Shown here: positions 7,728 through 16,181 of the stretch, in pieces
How positions within the stretch are numbered: the stretch's first letter is position 1
Layout of the letters: each line of letters opens with the position of its first letter
Assembly: GCF_014647515.1 (NCBI RefSeq)
Contig: NZ_BMPI01000027.1
Span: 89,059-140,865 of the forward strand
From: Dactylosporangium sucinum
GTDB lineage: Bacteria > Actinomycetota > Actinomycetes > Mycobacteriales > Micromonosporaceae
Length of the DNA stretch: 51,807 nt
Reading direction: 5' to 3'
Made by a program: the position numbers and the translations under genes
The notes under the pieces: generated by a model
What the model was told of the DNA's origin: nothing
Seen by the model: only the letters and a program-made list of their open reading frames with translations
The model's database searches: none

Positions 7728-8551
7728 CCGCCCAACGTCAGCGACACCCGCTCGCGACCGTCCTGTCCTGGCTCTACGCGCTGCTGCTCGCGGCGCCGCT
7801 CTACTACCTCGCCGTCAGCGCGCTCAAGACCAACATCGAGATCTTCACGCGGCCGTTCGCGCTGCCGCAGCGCTGGCTGTGGGGCAACTTCGCCAACGCC
7901 TGGCGCAGCGCCGATCTGGGACAGGCGCTGTTCAACTCGCTGCTCGTCTCGGCCGTCGCGATCGCCCTCACGCTCGGCCTCGCGGTGCCGGCGGCGTATG
8001 CCCTCGCCCGCCGGGACAACCGCCTGTCGCGGGTCATCACCGGGACGTTCTCCGCCGGGTTCCTCATCCCGCCGTTCGCGGCGCTGATCCCGACCGTGGT
8101 CCTCGCCATCAAGCTCGACCTGTTCTACACCCGCGAGTTCCAGATGCTCTTCCTGCCGGCCAGCGCGCTGCCGCTTTCGGTACTGCTGCTGACCCAGTTC
8201 ATGCGGACGGTGCCACCGGCGCTGGTGGAGTCGGCCGCCCTCGACGGCGCCGGTCACCGGCGGCTGCTCGCCAACGTGTACCTGCCCATCGCGATGCCCG
8301 GAGTGGTCAGCGTGACGATCCTGCAACTGCTCACCTTCTGGAACGAGTACCTGTTCTCCCTGACCATCACCGGTACCGCACCCGGCGTGCGCAGCGTGCA
8401 GGTGGCCCTGCCGACGCTCGTCTCCGACGCTACCAACTTCGGCGTGCTCACCGCCGGCACCGTGCTGACCCTGCTGCCGGTCTACGTCGCGTACGCGCTG
8501 GCCAGCCGCCGCATGCAGGAGGCGCTCACCGCAGGGGCGGTCAAGGGATGA
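7724..8551 (+). CDS. Sugar ABC transporter permease (MalG-like)
   Basis: The 275-aa product has six predicted membrane helices, the first being LSWLYALLLAAPLYYLAVSA, and the EAA loop ESAALDGAGHRRLLANVYLP, followed by FWNEYLFSL, which is characteristic of MalG-type carbohydrate permeases. It overlaps the preceding permease by four bases and the following beta-mannosidase by four bases (ATGA), so all three are translated as a coupled unit. It forms the membrane channel of the importer with its MalF-like partner. Confidence 0.93.
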   Translation: MTAQRQRHPLATVLSWLYALLLAAPLYYLAVSALKTNIEIFTRPFALPQRWLWGNFANAWRSADLGQALFNSLLVSAVAIALTLGLAVPAAYALARRDNRLSRVITGTFSAGFLIPPFAALIPTVVLAIKLDLFYTREFQMLFLPASALPLSVLLLTQFMRTVPPALVESAALDGAGHRRLLANVYLPIAMPGVVSVTILQLLTFWNEYLFSLTITGTAPGVRSVQVALPTLVSDATNFGVLTAGTVLTLLPVYVAYALASRRMQEALTAGAVKG

Positions 8552-11100
8552 CGCTCACCACGCAGGCGACGGCCGCCACCGCCACCCGCCTCGACCTCGC
8601 GGGCGTCTGGGAGCTCAGCTGGGCGGGCGGCCCCGACGACGCGCCCCCGGCCGTCCGCGGGGCGGCCGTCCCGGCCCAGGTGCCCGGCGAGGTCCACACC
8701 GCCCTGCTCGCCGCGGGCCTCATCCCCGACCCGGACAGCGGATGGGGCGAGCTCGCCCAGTCGTGGGTCGGCCATTCGCAGTGGGTGTACCGCAGGAGCG
8801 TGCACTGGTCGGCGGCGGCGCCGGGCGCCCGCACCGACCTCGTCGCCGACGGCCTGGACACCGTCGCCGAGGTGCTGGTCAACGGGCGGCTGGTCGGCGC
8901 CGCCCGGGACCAGCACCTCGCGCACCGGTGGCCGGTCGGCGACGCGCTGCGGCCGGGCGACAACGTGGTCGAGGTGCGCTTCGCCTCGGCCTGGGACGCC
9001 GCCCGGGAGCACGAGCGCGCGCACGGGCCGCTGCCGAGCCCGTACGACGAGCCGTACGCGCACGTGCGCAAGGCCGCCGCGAACTTCGGCTGGGACTGGG
9101 GACCGCACTTCGTCACCGCCGGCATCTGGCGCGGCATCCGCCTGGAGACGTACACCGGCCGGATCGAGCACGTCCGGCCGCTCGTCCGGCTCGACGCCGA
9201 CCACGGCGTCGCGCACGTCACCGCCCACGTCCGGGTCGACGCGCCGGCCGGGGCACGGGTGCGGGTCGAGCTGGCCGACCCGGCCGGCGGGCTGGCCGCG
9301 GCGGGCACGGGGGTCGTCGCGGGGGACGAGGTCGCCATCACGCTGCTCGTCGTCGGGCCGGAGCTGTGGTGGCCGGTCGGCCTCGGCGGCCAGCCCCGGT
9401 ACCTCCTGCGGGCCGAGCTCGACCACGGCGGTACCACACTGGACACCGCGTCCGTCCACATCGGACTGCGATCGGTCGCGCTCGACGAGTCGCCGGACGA
9501 CGCCGGCACGCGGTGGGCGCTCGTCGTCAACGGCCGCCCGGTGCGGGTGCGCGGGTACAACTGGATCCCCGACGACACCCTGCCCAGCCGCGCCACGCCG
9601 GCGCGGGTGGCGGCCCGCATCGACCAGGCCGTCGCCGGCAACGCCAACCTGCTGCGCGTCTGGGGCGGCGGGCACTTCGCCACCGAGGAGTTCCTCGAAG
9701 CCTGCGACGAGCGCGGCGTGCTCGTCTGGCACGACTTCCTCTTCGCCTGCGCCGCGTACTGCGAGGACGGCGACATGACCGCGCTCGTCACCGCCGAGGC
9801 CGAGCAGGCGGTGGCCCGGATGTCGGCCCACCCGAGCCTGGTGCTGTGGTGCGGCGGGAACGAGACCGTGCTCGGCCGGCACCACTGGGGCTGGGCCGAC
9901 CAGCTCGGCACCCGCGGCTGGGGCGCCGCCTACTACCTCGACGTGCTCCCGAGCGTGCTGGCCCGCCTCGACCCGACCCGCCCGTACCTGCCGAACTCCC
10001 CGTGGTCCGGCACGCTCGATCGGGACCCACTCGCCGACACGCACGGCCCGTCGCACCTGTGGGACGCCTGGAACGCCGCCGACTACGTTCACTACCGCGA
10101 CCACGACCCGGCGTTCGTCGCCGAGATGGGCTGGTGCGGCCCGGCGGCGTGGACGACCCTCGAACGGGTCCTCGGCGGCGAGACCCCCGGCCCGGACTCG
10201 CCGCTCACGCGCCACCACCTGCGCGCGATCGACGGCCTGCACAAGCTGACCCGCGGCCTGCAGCCGCACCTGCCCACCCCGGCCGCCGGGCCCGACTGGC
10301 ACTTCGCGACCCAGCTCGTCCAGGCCCGCGCCGTCGCCGCCGGCGTGGAGTGGCTCCGCTCCCGCGACCGCTGCGCCGGCGTGGTGATCTGGCAGCTCAA
10401 CGACTGCTGGCCGGCGATCAGCTGGTCCGCCGTCGACCACGCCGGCATCGAGAAGCCGCTGTGGCACGCGCTGCGCCACTCCTTCGCGCCGCGCCTGGCG
10501 ACGGTGCAGCCGGTCCGCCCGGGACCGACCCACGACCCGGCCGGCGACGCGGGCCTCGTGCTGGCCCTCGTCAACGACACCTCGACGGCGTGGCAGCCGG
10601 ACGTCGTGGTCCGCCGCGTCGGCCTGGACGGCCGTGAGCTGGCCCGGACCCGCCTGAGCGTCCCCTGCGAGCCGGGCGCGGTGGTCCGCACGGCGATCGA
10701 CCCGTCGGTCGCCACGTGCGGCGACCCGGCCGCCGAACTGCTCGTCGTCGAGGCGGACGGCACGCGCACCACGTGGACGTACCGCCCCGACCGCGACCTG
10801 TCGCCCCTGCCCCCGTCCCGGCGCCTCGACGTGGCCGTGGTCGAGGGCGCCCTGCGGGTGGCGGTCACGGCGGTGACGCTGCTGCGCGACGTGTGCGTGT
10901 TCGCCGACCGGCTCGCCGAGCCGCTCGGCCTGCGACCGGCCGACCTGGTGGTCGACGACGCCCTCGTCACGCTCCTGCCGGGCGAGCGGCACGTCTTCCG
11001 GGTCACCCGCCGGGACGGCCGGCCGCTCCCGCCGGCCGCGTCGCTGCAGGACGCGGTGCTCGACCTGGCGGTCCGCTCGGCCGGCGAGCTGACCACCTGA
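8548..11100 (+). CDS. Glycoside hydrolase family 2 beta-mannosidase
   Basis: The 850-aa protein has no signal peptide and would cleave imported beta-mannosides to mannose in the cytoplasm. The N-terminal jelly-roll starts near DLAGVWELSW and includes AEVLVNGRLVG and the segment NFGWDWGPHFVTAGIW, which separates beta-mannosidases from beta-galactosidases in GH2. An immunoglobulin-like domain precedes the TIM barrel (RGYNWIPDDTLPSR, LLRVWGGGHF). The general acid/base is Glu439 in CGGNE and the nucleophile Glu526 in FVAEMGW; WQLNDCWPAISW closes the active site. Length fits the family (about 820-880). It is coupled to the ABC permease by a four-base overlap, which identifies the importer's cargo class. 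Confidence 0.93.
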   Translation: MTLTTQATAATATRLDLAGVWELSWAGGPDDAPPAVRGAAVPAQVPGEVHTALLAAGLIPDPDSGWGELAQSWVGHSQWVYRRSVHWSAAAPGARTDLVADGLDTVAEVLVNGRLVGAARDQHLAHRWPVGDALRPGDNVVEVRFASAWDAAREHERAHGPLPSPYDEPYAHVRKAAANFGWDWGPHFVTAGIWRGIRLETYTGRIEHVRPLVRLDADHGVAHVTAHVRVDAPAGARVRVELADPAGGLAAAGTGVVAGDEVAITLLVVGPELWWPVGLGGQPRYLLRAELDHGGTTLDTASVHIGLRSVALDESPDDAGTRWALVVNGRPVRVRGYNWIPDDTLPSRATPARVAARIDQAVAGNANLLRVWGGGHFATEEFLEACDERGVLVWHDFLFACAAYCEDGDMTALVTAEAEQAVARMSAHPSLVLWCGGNETVLGRHHWGWADQLGTRGWGAAYYLDVLPSVLARLDPTRPYLPNSPWSGTLDRDPLADTHGPSHLWDAWNAADYVHYRDHDPAFVAEMGWCGPAAWTTLERVLGGETPGPDSPLTRHHLRAIDGLHKLTRGLQPHLPTPAAGPDWHFATQLVQARAVAAGVEWLRSRDRCAGVVIWQLNDCWPAISWSAVDHAGIEKPLWHALRHSFAPRLATVQPVRPGPTHDPAGDAGLVLALVNDTSTAWQPDVVVRRVGLDGRELARTRLSVPCEPGAVVRTAIDPSVATCGDPAAELLVVEADGTRTTWTYRPDRDLSPLPPSRRLDVAVVEGALRVAVTAVTLLRDVCVFADRLAEPLGLRPADLVVDDALVTLLPGERHVFRVTRRDGRPLPPAASLQDAVLDLAVRSAGELTT

Positions 11101-11108
11101 CCCGCCCT

Positions 11109-11131
11109 CGCCGCGGGGCTTCTCCGCGGCG
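11109..11131 (+). terminator. Hairpin just after the beta-mannosidase gene
   Basis: CGCCGCGG (11109-11116) pairs with CCGCGGCG (11124-11131) around a seven-base loop, eight bases after the stop codon. No T-run follows. Confidence 0.5.
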
Positions 11132-11147
11132 CAGGGCACCTGAAACC

Positions 11148-11177
11148 GCCGGGCGTGGGGTGACCTCCACGCCCGGC
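11148..11177. terminator. Second hairpin after the beta-mannosidase operon
   Basis: GCCGGGCGTGG (11148-11158) pairs perfectly with CCACGCCCGGC (11167-11177) around an eight-base loop. With the preceding hairpin it probably ends the mannoside operon; T-less GC hairpins are the norm in high-GC actinobacteria. Confidence 0.6.
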
Positions 11178-11447
11178 ACGGGCCGCTGACCCCGCCGCCA
11201 CTGCGCCGGCCCCGGCCTGGTCGCCACGCGCTCCGGTGGCGCTGGCGTTCGTCGGGGCGAGCGTCTCGACGCCGCACGCCGCGCAGGCCCGGCTCTGCGC
11301 TAGCCCGTCACCGAGTGGCCGCCGGCGCTCAGCCCGACGAGCAGACCACGGCGTGGTCACGGCCGTCGGCGGTCAGGAACAGGTGCCTGAACCTCCCGAG
11401 GCCCGTCGTCCGCGACAACATAGCCCCCGGGTACGACAAGATCCCCG
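11178..11447. other. Gap between mannoside operon and DUF1996 gene, little seen
   Basis: Only the downstream flank of the two hairpins and a weak 30-codon minus-strand frame (11329-11421) are present; the frame lacks a clear ribosome site and is not called as a gene. No repeat, RNA or promoter was recognised. Confidence 0.4.
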
Positions 11448-12608
11448 CTACTGCTGGTAGCCGTCGTTGTCGCAGGTCCGCCGCTGCTGGACGCAGTTCT
11501 TGGTGCGCTTGTTCATCGTCTCGACGTCCCACACGACGAACGCGTCGCCGTGCATCGAGGAGGCGCTCTTGCCCTCCTTGTCGGACGAGAGGTAGTAGCC
11601 CTCCGGGGTGCCCTTCGCGCCGTACTGGATGTCGAACGTGATCGCCGGGATCTTCACCGGGTGGCTGGCCGGGCAGGCGTTGCCCGAGCCGAACGCCACG
11701 TGGTCCTTGTGGTTGGGGCTGTCCAGGTGCTTGCCGTCCCAGCAGTCCGGGAACTGCATCATGAAGTGCAGGGTCGCGGTGCCGCCGCAGACGGGCCAGT
11801 TCCCGTTGGTGCTGCGGGCGATGCCGTCGAGGTCGCCGGGCCCGTAGAAGGCGCAGTAGAACTGGCCCTTCGCGCCCCGCGGGGTCGGCTGCCGCTTCTT
11901 CGCGTCGCCGGAGATCATGCGCAGCCCGGTCGGCATCGGCATCTGGCCCGCCGAGGTGTTCATGAGCGAGCGGTAGTACACCCGGAACCCGGTGGTCTCG
12001 ACCGGCTTGCCGGTGGCGTTGTCGTAGAGCGTCGGCACCCAGTACGCGGAGTGGTCCTGGACCGGCTTGCAGGTCGTGGCCGTGAACTTCATGAGGTCCT
12101 CGGGCACCGTGCCCGCGTCGGCGGCCTTGTTTCCGACGAACGAGTGCATGTGCGACGCGCCCGGCAGGCCGGGGAAGACGATCGGGTCGTCGGCCAGCGA
12201 GTGGCTGTACTGGCAGTCGGCCCGGAACTCCGGCAGGTTGCCCACCCCGGCCGGCACGGGGTCGGCGGCCAGGGCCCGGTAGGCGTCGGCCTGCGCCTTC
12301 CAGGCCGCGGGGTCGACCGGCACCCAGCCGCCGGCGGCGACGGGCGCCTTCGTCGTCGCCGCCGCCGCCGAAGAGGGCGCCACGGAGGCCGGGGCACCGG
12401 CCGCCGACAGGGCTGCCGCATCGGACGGCGTGGCAGCGGAAGCGATGCCTTCGAGCGCGCCGGCGGGACGGGGCTCGGCGGTACCGCCGGAGAAATACAC
12501 CGCGCCGACGACAACGACGACCGCCACGACGGCGGCGACGCCGGCCACCAGGGCCCGCCGTCCGAGCACGCGCGGGCGCGACGGTTCGTGGAACGAGGCG
12601 TGCGACAC
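11448..12608 (-). CDS. Membrane-anchored or secreted DUF1996 protein
   Basis: The product is 386 aa from the preferred GTG at 12608, which has GGGGAG about six bases upstream; a GTG at 12638 would add ten residues. A basic N-terminus and an uncleaved-looking hydrophobic helix (residues about 20-40) are followed by an Ala/Ser/Pro-rich spacer of about 70 residues, then the DUF1996 domain: FRADCQYSHSLADDPIVFPG, ASHMHSFVGN, FRVYYRSL and WPVCGGTATLHFMMQFPDCW. Conserved His and paired Cys suggest a metal- or disulfide-stabilised extracellular fold, but the family has no established activity. The protein ends with a Cys-rich tail (NCVQQRRTCDND). It appears monocistronic. Confidence 0.85.
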   Translation of the reverse strand: MSHASFHEPSRPRVLGRRALVAGVAAVVAVVVVVGAVYFSGGTAEPRPAGALEGIASAATPSDAAALSAAGAPASVAPSSAAAATTKAPVAAGGWVPVDPAAWKAQADAYRALAADPVPAGVGNLPEFRADCQYSHSLADDPIVFPGLPGASHMHSFVGNKAADAGTVPEDLMKFTATTCKPVQDHSAYWVPTLYDNATGKPVETTGFRVYYRSLMNTSAGQMPMPTGLRMISGDAKKRQPTPRGAKGQFYCAFYGPGDLDGIARSTNGNWPVCGGTATLHFMMQFPDCWDGKHLDSPNHKDHVAFGSGNACPASHPVKIPAITFDIQYGAKGTPEGYYLSSDKEGKSASSMHGDAFVVWDVETMNKRTKNCVQQRRTCDNDGYQQ

Positions 12609-12743
12609 GGACAACTCCCCCAACGGCGGAAACACCACGGCCGCGGGTGATCGTAGGCGGCTCCCGGGGTACCCCCTAGCGTTCTAAAGCAGCCTTAAAA
12701 CGCGACCCTGAAAAAGTGGCGAAGCGGTGCCACGAATCGCGGT

Positions 12744-12842
12744 GTGAGCGCCTTCCGCCCGAAGGCGTCGTCCTACTTCCTGCTCGCCCTGCTGCCCCCG
12801 GCCGCCGGCGTCGTGGTCGGCTACTACCCGGCGCTGCTGTAG
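12744..12842 (+). CDS. Possible 32-residue membrane peptide
   Basis: A GTG-initiated frame encodes MSAFRPKASSYFLLALLPPA followed by AGVVVGYYPALL and TAG. The profile (short basic start, then a hydrophobic span) is that of a tiny membrane protein, and codon third positions are nearly all G or C. No good ribosome site is visible and there are no neighbours in an operon, so the call rests on composition alone. It ends 17 bases before the TetR operator. Confidence 0.3.
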   Translation: MSAFRPKASSYFLLALLPPAAGVVVGYYPALL

Positions 12843-12858
12843 CACCCGTCACATTCCG

Positions 12859-12907
12859 GAACGATCACCGTTCACGTGCCGGGGGCGTATTCTGACGGTG
12901 ATCGTTC
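12859..12907 (+). promoter_or_regulatory. Operator/promoter of the TetR-MBL operon
   Basis: GAACGATCACCGT (12859-12871) is repeated in perfect inversion as ACGGTGATCGTTC (12895-12907). The left half extends to the palindrome GAACG-N5-CGTTC, a common TetR-family operator form. TATTCT (12888-12893) between the arms can serve as the -10, with the left arm over the -35 and the right arm at the start of transcription, which suggests autorepression. Confidence 0.65.
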
Positions 12908-12919
12908 AGGAATAGGGTG

Positions 12920-13537
12920 ATGGCGATGCGCGCAGCGGCCCCGGGCCGGCCCCGCGACCCTGCGGTGGACCGCCGGATCGCCCAGGCCGCCCTGGACGTG
13001 TTCGGCGACGGCGGGTGGGCCGGGTTCGCGATGGAGACCGTGGCGCGGCGCGCCGGGGTCGGCAAGGCCTCGCTGTACCTGCGGTGGAACACCAAGGAGG
13101 CGCTGCTCACCGACGCGCTGACGGCCGGGCTGGTCCGCATCAGCGACGTCGACACCGGCACCCTGCACGGCGACCTGGTCGAGCTGGCGACGCAGATGCT
13201 CGACCTCTACGCCGGGCCGTCCAGCCGCGCCGCGCTGCGCCTGTCGCTGGAGGCCGGCGGGATCCCCGGCGTCGGCGAGCACTACGAGGCGATGCGGATG
13301 GCGCAGATCAGGGCCGCCCGGGCGATCGTGCGCCGGGGGATCGACCGGGGCGAGCTGCCCGCGACGGCGTCGGTGACCCTGCTGCTGGACACGCTCATCG
13401 GCGGGGCGATGATGCACGCGCTGAGCACGCCCCCCGACCGGCGGGCCGCGCTCGCCGCCGACACCGCCGGGCACGCCCGGCGCCTCGTCGACTTCCTGCT
13501 GCACGCCGTCACCGCGCCGACCGGGGCCGGCGCGTGA
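12920..13537 (+). CDS. TetR/AcrR-family transcriptional regulator
   Basis: The 205-aa protein has an N-terminal TetR helix-turn-helix: IAQAALDVFGDGGWAGFAME then VARRAGVGKASLYLRWNTKE, with LRW in place of the common YRH recognition residues. The C-terminal two thirds is the variable ligand-binding helical domain. The ATG at 12920 has AGGAA seven bases upstream; a GTG at 12917 and ATG at 12926 are alternatives. It overlaps the downstream metallo-beta-lactamase gene by four bases (GTGA), so the two are co-transcribed, and the inverted repeat upstream is its likely operator. The inducing ligand is probably the substrate or product of that hydrolase. Confidence 0.9.
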   Translation: MAMRAAAPGRPRDPAVDRRIAQAALDVFGDGGWAGFAMETVARRAGVGKASLYLRWNTKEALLTDALTAGLVRISDVDTGTLHGDLVELATQMLDLYAGPSSRAALRLSLEAGGIPGVGEHYEAMRMAQIRAARAIVRRGIDRGELPATASVTLLLDTLIGGAMMHALSTPPDRRAALAADTAGHARRLVDFLLHAVTAPTGAGA

Positions 13538-14580
13538 TCGTCACCGGCACCGCACAGCATCAGGCCTGGCAGGAGCGCGTCCTGCCGCCGGTCGAGCGGG
13601 TTCGGCCGGACGTGTGGTCGATTCCCGTGCCGATACCGGACAATCCCCTGCGGTACACCCTGTGCTATGTGTTCCTCGACGACACCGGCGCGGTCGTGGT
13701 GGATCCCGGCTGGGACACCGGCGAGGGGCGGGCGGCGCTGACCGCCGGGCTGCGGGCGGCGGGCGCCGGCCTCGGGGACGTCGGCGGCGTCGTCGTCACC
13801 CACGTGCACCCCGACCACCACGGGCTCAGCGGCTGGCTGCGCGAGCGCAGCGGGGCCTGGGTCGGCATGCACCCGGCCGAGGCGCAGACGCTGCCCGGCC
13901 GGGTGTGGCGCGACCGCGGCCCGGACACCGACCGCGCCTGGCTGGTGCGCCACGGCGTGCCCGCGGCCGACACGGCGGGGCTCGCCGTCACCGAGGAGCG
14001 CATCGACGACATGCTCGCCATGGCCGAGCCGGACCGCGCGATCGAGGACGGCGACCTGCTGCCCCTCGCGCGGCACGAGGTGCGGGCGGTCTGGACCCCC
14101 GGCCACACGCCCGGCCACCTCTGCCTGCACGAGGCGGGCGCCGGCATCCTGCTCACCGGCGACCACCTGCTGCCCCGGATCAGCCCGAACATCGGCGTGC
14201 ACGCGGGCACCGACGGCGACCCGCTGGGCGCCTACCTGGCGTCGCTGGAGCACGTCGCGAAGTTCGCCGCGGACGAGGCGCTGCCGGCGCACGAGTACCG
14301 TTTCCGGGACCTCGACCACCGCGCCGCCGACCTGGTCCGCCACCACGACGAGCGCGGCGAGGAGATCCTGCGCGCGATCGACGACCTCGGGCCGGCGACC
14401 GCCTGGGACATCGCCGCCCGGCTCACGTGGTCGCGCGGCTGGCCCGCCCTGCGGGGCATGCTGCGCCGGATGGCCCTGGCGGAGACCCTCGCCCACCTGC
14501 ACCACCTGGCCGCCACGGGCGCCGTGCTGGGCACCGGCACCGCGCCGACGCACTGGTCGCACCGCCCGGGCGCCCGCTGA
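13534..14580 (+). CDS. Metallo-beta-lactamase-fold hydrolase
   Basis: The 348-aa protein has the complete binuclear metal site of the fold: H90-V-H92-P-D94-H95, then His191 in TPGHTPGH, Asp210 in LTGDHLLP and a late His in LPAHEYRF. After the hydrolase core (about residues 25-265) a C-terminal helical/winged-helix-like segment of about 80 residues follows (ERGEEILRAIDDLGPATAWDIA), as in the lactonase/glyoxalase-II/LACTB2-type branch. It is cytoplasmic, with no signal peptide. It starts with GTG inside the TetR stop. Likely substrates are thioesters or lactones; the exact one cannot be read. A 15-bp hairpin spans its stop codon. Confidence 0.88.
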   Translation: MIVTGTAQHQAWQERVLPPVERVRPDVWSIPVPIPDNPLRYTLCYVFLDDTGAVVVDPGWDTGEGRAALTAGLRAAGAGLGDVGGVVVTHVHPDHHGLSGWLRERSGAWVGMHPAEAQTLPGRVWRDRGPDTDRAWLVRHGVPAADTAGLAVTEERIDDMLAMAEPDRAIEDGDLLPLARHEVRAVWTPGHTPGHLCLHEAGAGILLTGDHLLPRISPNIGVHAGTDGDPLGAYLASLEHVAKFAADEALPAHEYRFRDLDHRAADLVRHHDERGEEILRAIDDLGPATAWDIAARLTWSRGWPALRGMLRRMALAETLAHLHHLAATGAVLGTGTAPTHWSHRPGAR

Positions 14581-14596
14581 CCGGGCGCCCGGGCGG
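14562..14596 (+). terminator. 15-bp perfect hairpin over the stop codon of the MBL gene
   Basis: CCGCCCGGGCGCCCG (14562-14576) and its exact complement (14582-14596) enclose the loop CTGAC, which includes the stop codon. It is a strong GC-only terminator candidate. Confidence 0.75.
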
Positions 14597-14703
14597 TCCC
14601 GGCCACTACCCGAGGGTCAGCGTCGGCCAGCCCGCGAGGTCGGCGGCGGTCGTGGGTGGCGACGACGACCGCCGCCGACACCCCACTCCGGGCCGCCCGC
14701 AGC

Positions 14704-14801
14704 GCCCCCTCCGCGTCGATCTTGCAGTTGTGGTGCCTGACAAACCCGGACATCGTGGGAGGGTCGCGGCACCATAACTGCAAGATCGACGCGGAGGGGG
14801 C
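14704..14801. repeat. Palindromic intergenic element, family A copy 2
   Basis: Arms 14704-14737 and 14768-14801 pair at 33 of 34 positions around a 30-base loop. The inner part of the arm (GATCTTGCAGTTGTGGTGCC) matches the element at 4675 except at two positions. It sits between the convergent MBL and HdeD genes. No flanking target duplication was seen. Confidence 0.9.
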
Positions 14802-14822
14802 GGCGGCGCGCGGGGCTGAGGC

Positions 14823-15416
14823 CTACGCGTGCGCGGCGAGCTCCGACGCGTAGTGGCGGGCCTCGAACGCGACCACGATCTCAGCCACGCCGATCACGAG
14901 GGCCGTGATGCCCGTCAGCAGGACCAGCGCCGTGAGCGTCAGGCCCGGCCAGGCCAGGAACAGGATGCCCATGGCGGCCGACAGGGCGCCGATCAGCAGG
15001 AGCCAGGTGCGGGTGCGGCCCTCGGCGAACATCCCGAGCAGCAGCTCGGCGAAGCCGCTCATCAACCAGGCCAGGCCCAGGAGCACCGCCACCGCGGTGA
15101 CGCCGGCGGCGACCTCGCGCAGGCAGGCCAGGCCGATGACGACGAGCAGCACGCCGAAGGCGCCGTCGACGAGCTGCCGCGTCGTGACACGGTGCTCGGC
15201 GTCGGCCGGACGCCGGAACATGCCGACCACCCGGGTCAGGCCGATGGCGAGCAGCCAGATGCCGGCCAGCACGCCGAGCAGCCGCAGCGTCCCCTGCGGC
15301 CAGACCAGGACGGCCACCCCGAACAGCACGGTCAGCACCCCGGCGGCCAGCAGCTGCCAGAAGGGAAGGGTCACCCGCCCGCGGGCGAGGGTGGCCCGGC
15401 TCGGAACTGTGGTCAT
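14823..15416 (-). CDS. HdeD-family (DUF308) membrane protein
   Basis: The 197-aa product is almost entirely membrane: six hydrophobic helices arranged as the duplicated DUF308 motif (for example LLAAGVLTVLFGVAVLVWP, LLGVLAGIWLLAIGL, AAMGILFLAWPGLTLTALVL). HdeD proteins are linked to acid or general stress survival, with no known catalytic role. The ATG at 15416 has GGGAGG about nine bases upstream. It follows the PLDc_N-SHOCT gene on the same strand with a hairpin between them, so they may be partly co-transcribed. Confidence 0.88.
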   Translation of the reverse strand: MTTVPSRATLARGRVTLPFWQLLAAGVLTVLFGVAVLVWPQGTLRLLGVLAGIWLLAIGLTRVVGMFRRPADAEHRVTTRQLVDGAFGVLLVVIGLACLREVAAGVTAVAVLLGLAWLMSGFAELLLGMFAEGRTRTWLLLIGALSAAMGILFLAWPGLTLTALVLLTGITALVIGVAEIVVAFEARHYASELAAHA

Positions 15417-15440
15417 CAGCGACGACCTCCCAAGAGGAGA

Positions 15441-15471
15441 GGGCGCGGGAACCCTGCGGGAGCCCGCGCCC
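15441..15471 (-). terminator. Hairpin between SHOCT and HdeD genes
   Basis: GGGCGCGGG (15441-15449) pairs with CCCGCGCCC (15463-15471) around a 13-base loop. A 13-base direct repeat containing TGTGACTGGTC lies beside it (about 15477-15502). Confidence 0.5.
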
Positions 15472-15500
15472 CGGTCAGTGTGACTGGTCTGTGTGACTGG

Positions 15501-15929
15501 TCAGGCCCGCTGCGGCACGTTCCCGTTCGAGCCGAGCAGCACCGCCTTGGCCCGTTCGAACTCGGGCTGGGTCAGCACCCCGCGCTGCCGGAGGTCGGCG
15601 AGCTTTTCGAGGTCGTCGCCCGGGCTGGCCGCGGCGGTCGCGGCCGGTTCGCTCGCCACCTCGCGCACGTACTGCCGCACCCGCGCCTCCTGCTGCCGGG
15701 CCCGTTCCGCGGCCCGCTCGTTCATCGACCGGCCACGCGCGATCAGGTAGGTCAGCGCGCCGATCCACGGCAACACGATGAGGAACAACGTCCACGCCGC
15801 CTTGCCCCATCCAGACATCGACGGATCCCGGAACAGATCCGTCAGGATGCTCACCATCAGCCAGATCCAGGCGAACACCAGCATGAACCACACCGTTGAC
15901 AGCAGGATCTCGCCGAACGAAATGTCCAT
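15501..15929 (-). CDS. PLDc_N and SHOCT domain membrane protein
   Basis: The 142-aa protein has two N-terminal membrane helices (STVWFMLVFAWIWLMVSIL and AWTLFLIVLPWIGALTYLIA) that form the phospholipase-D-nuclease N-terminal (PLDc_N) motif, then a charged helical linker, and a C-terminal SHOCT motif (LEKLADLRQRGVLTQPEFER). Proteins of this build are common in actinobacteria and are thought to be small oligomerising membrane adaptors; none has an enzyme activity. GGAGGT lies seven bases before the ATG. It is upstream of the HdeD gene on the same strand, which hints at a shared envelope-stress role. Confidence 0.88.
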   Translation of the reverse strand: MDISFGEILLSTVWFMLVFAWIWLMVSILTDLFRDPSMSGWGKAAWTLFLIVLPWIGALTYLIARGRSMNERAAERARQQEARVRQYVREVASEPAATAAASPGDDLEKLADLRQRGVLTQPEFERAKAVLLGSNGNVPQRA

Positions 15930-16181
15930 CGCCTACCTCCGGGTTCCGAAGTGCGGGCTAGCCCGTGCCTTCAGCGTGGTACTCCCCGCGCCGCCGGGCA
16001 TCCCCCGCCGTGGGTGACGTGAACGTTTCGCGGGGCGAGGAGGCGGGCGACGTCCGGCGCTTCGTGGCGTCGATCCAGCGCGGGCAGGTGACGGGGCCGG
16101 GTGGTCGGCCGGGCGGCGCGGGTGGCGGGCCGTGGCGCGGGTACGTTCCGGGCCGTCGCTCACCCGAGGAGGCGGTCGCCC

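Noticed and set aside
11329..11421. 30-codon minus-strand frame after the DUF1996 gene
   Set aside because: The peptide GRFRHLFLTADGRDHAVVCS looks somewhat coding-like, but there is no ribosome site or conservation evidence.
14704..14801. Reading the long palindrome as a MITE or insertion-sequence remnant
   Set aside because: No transposase, no flanking target duplication, and shared sequence with the other copy is limited to the inner arm.
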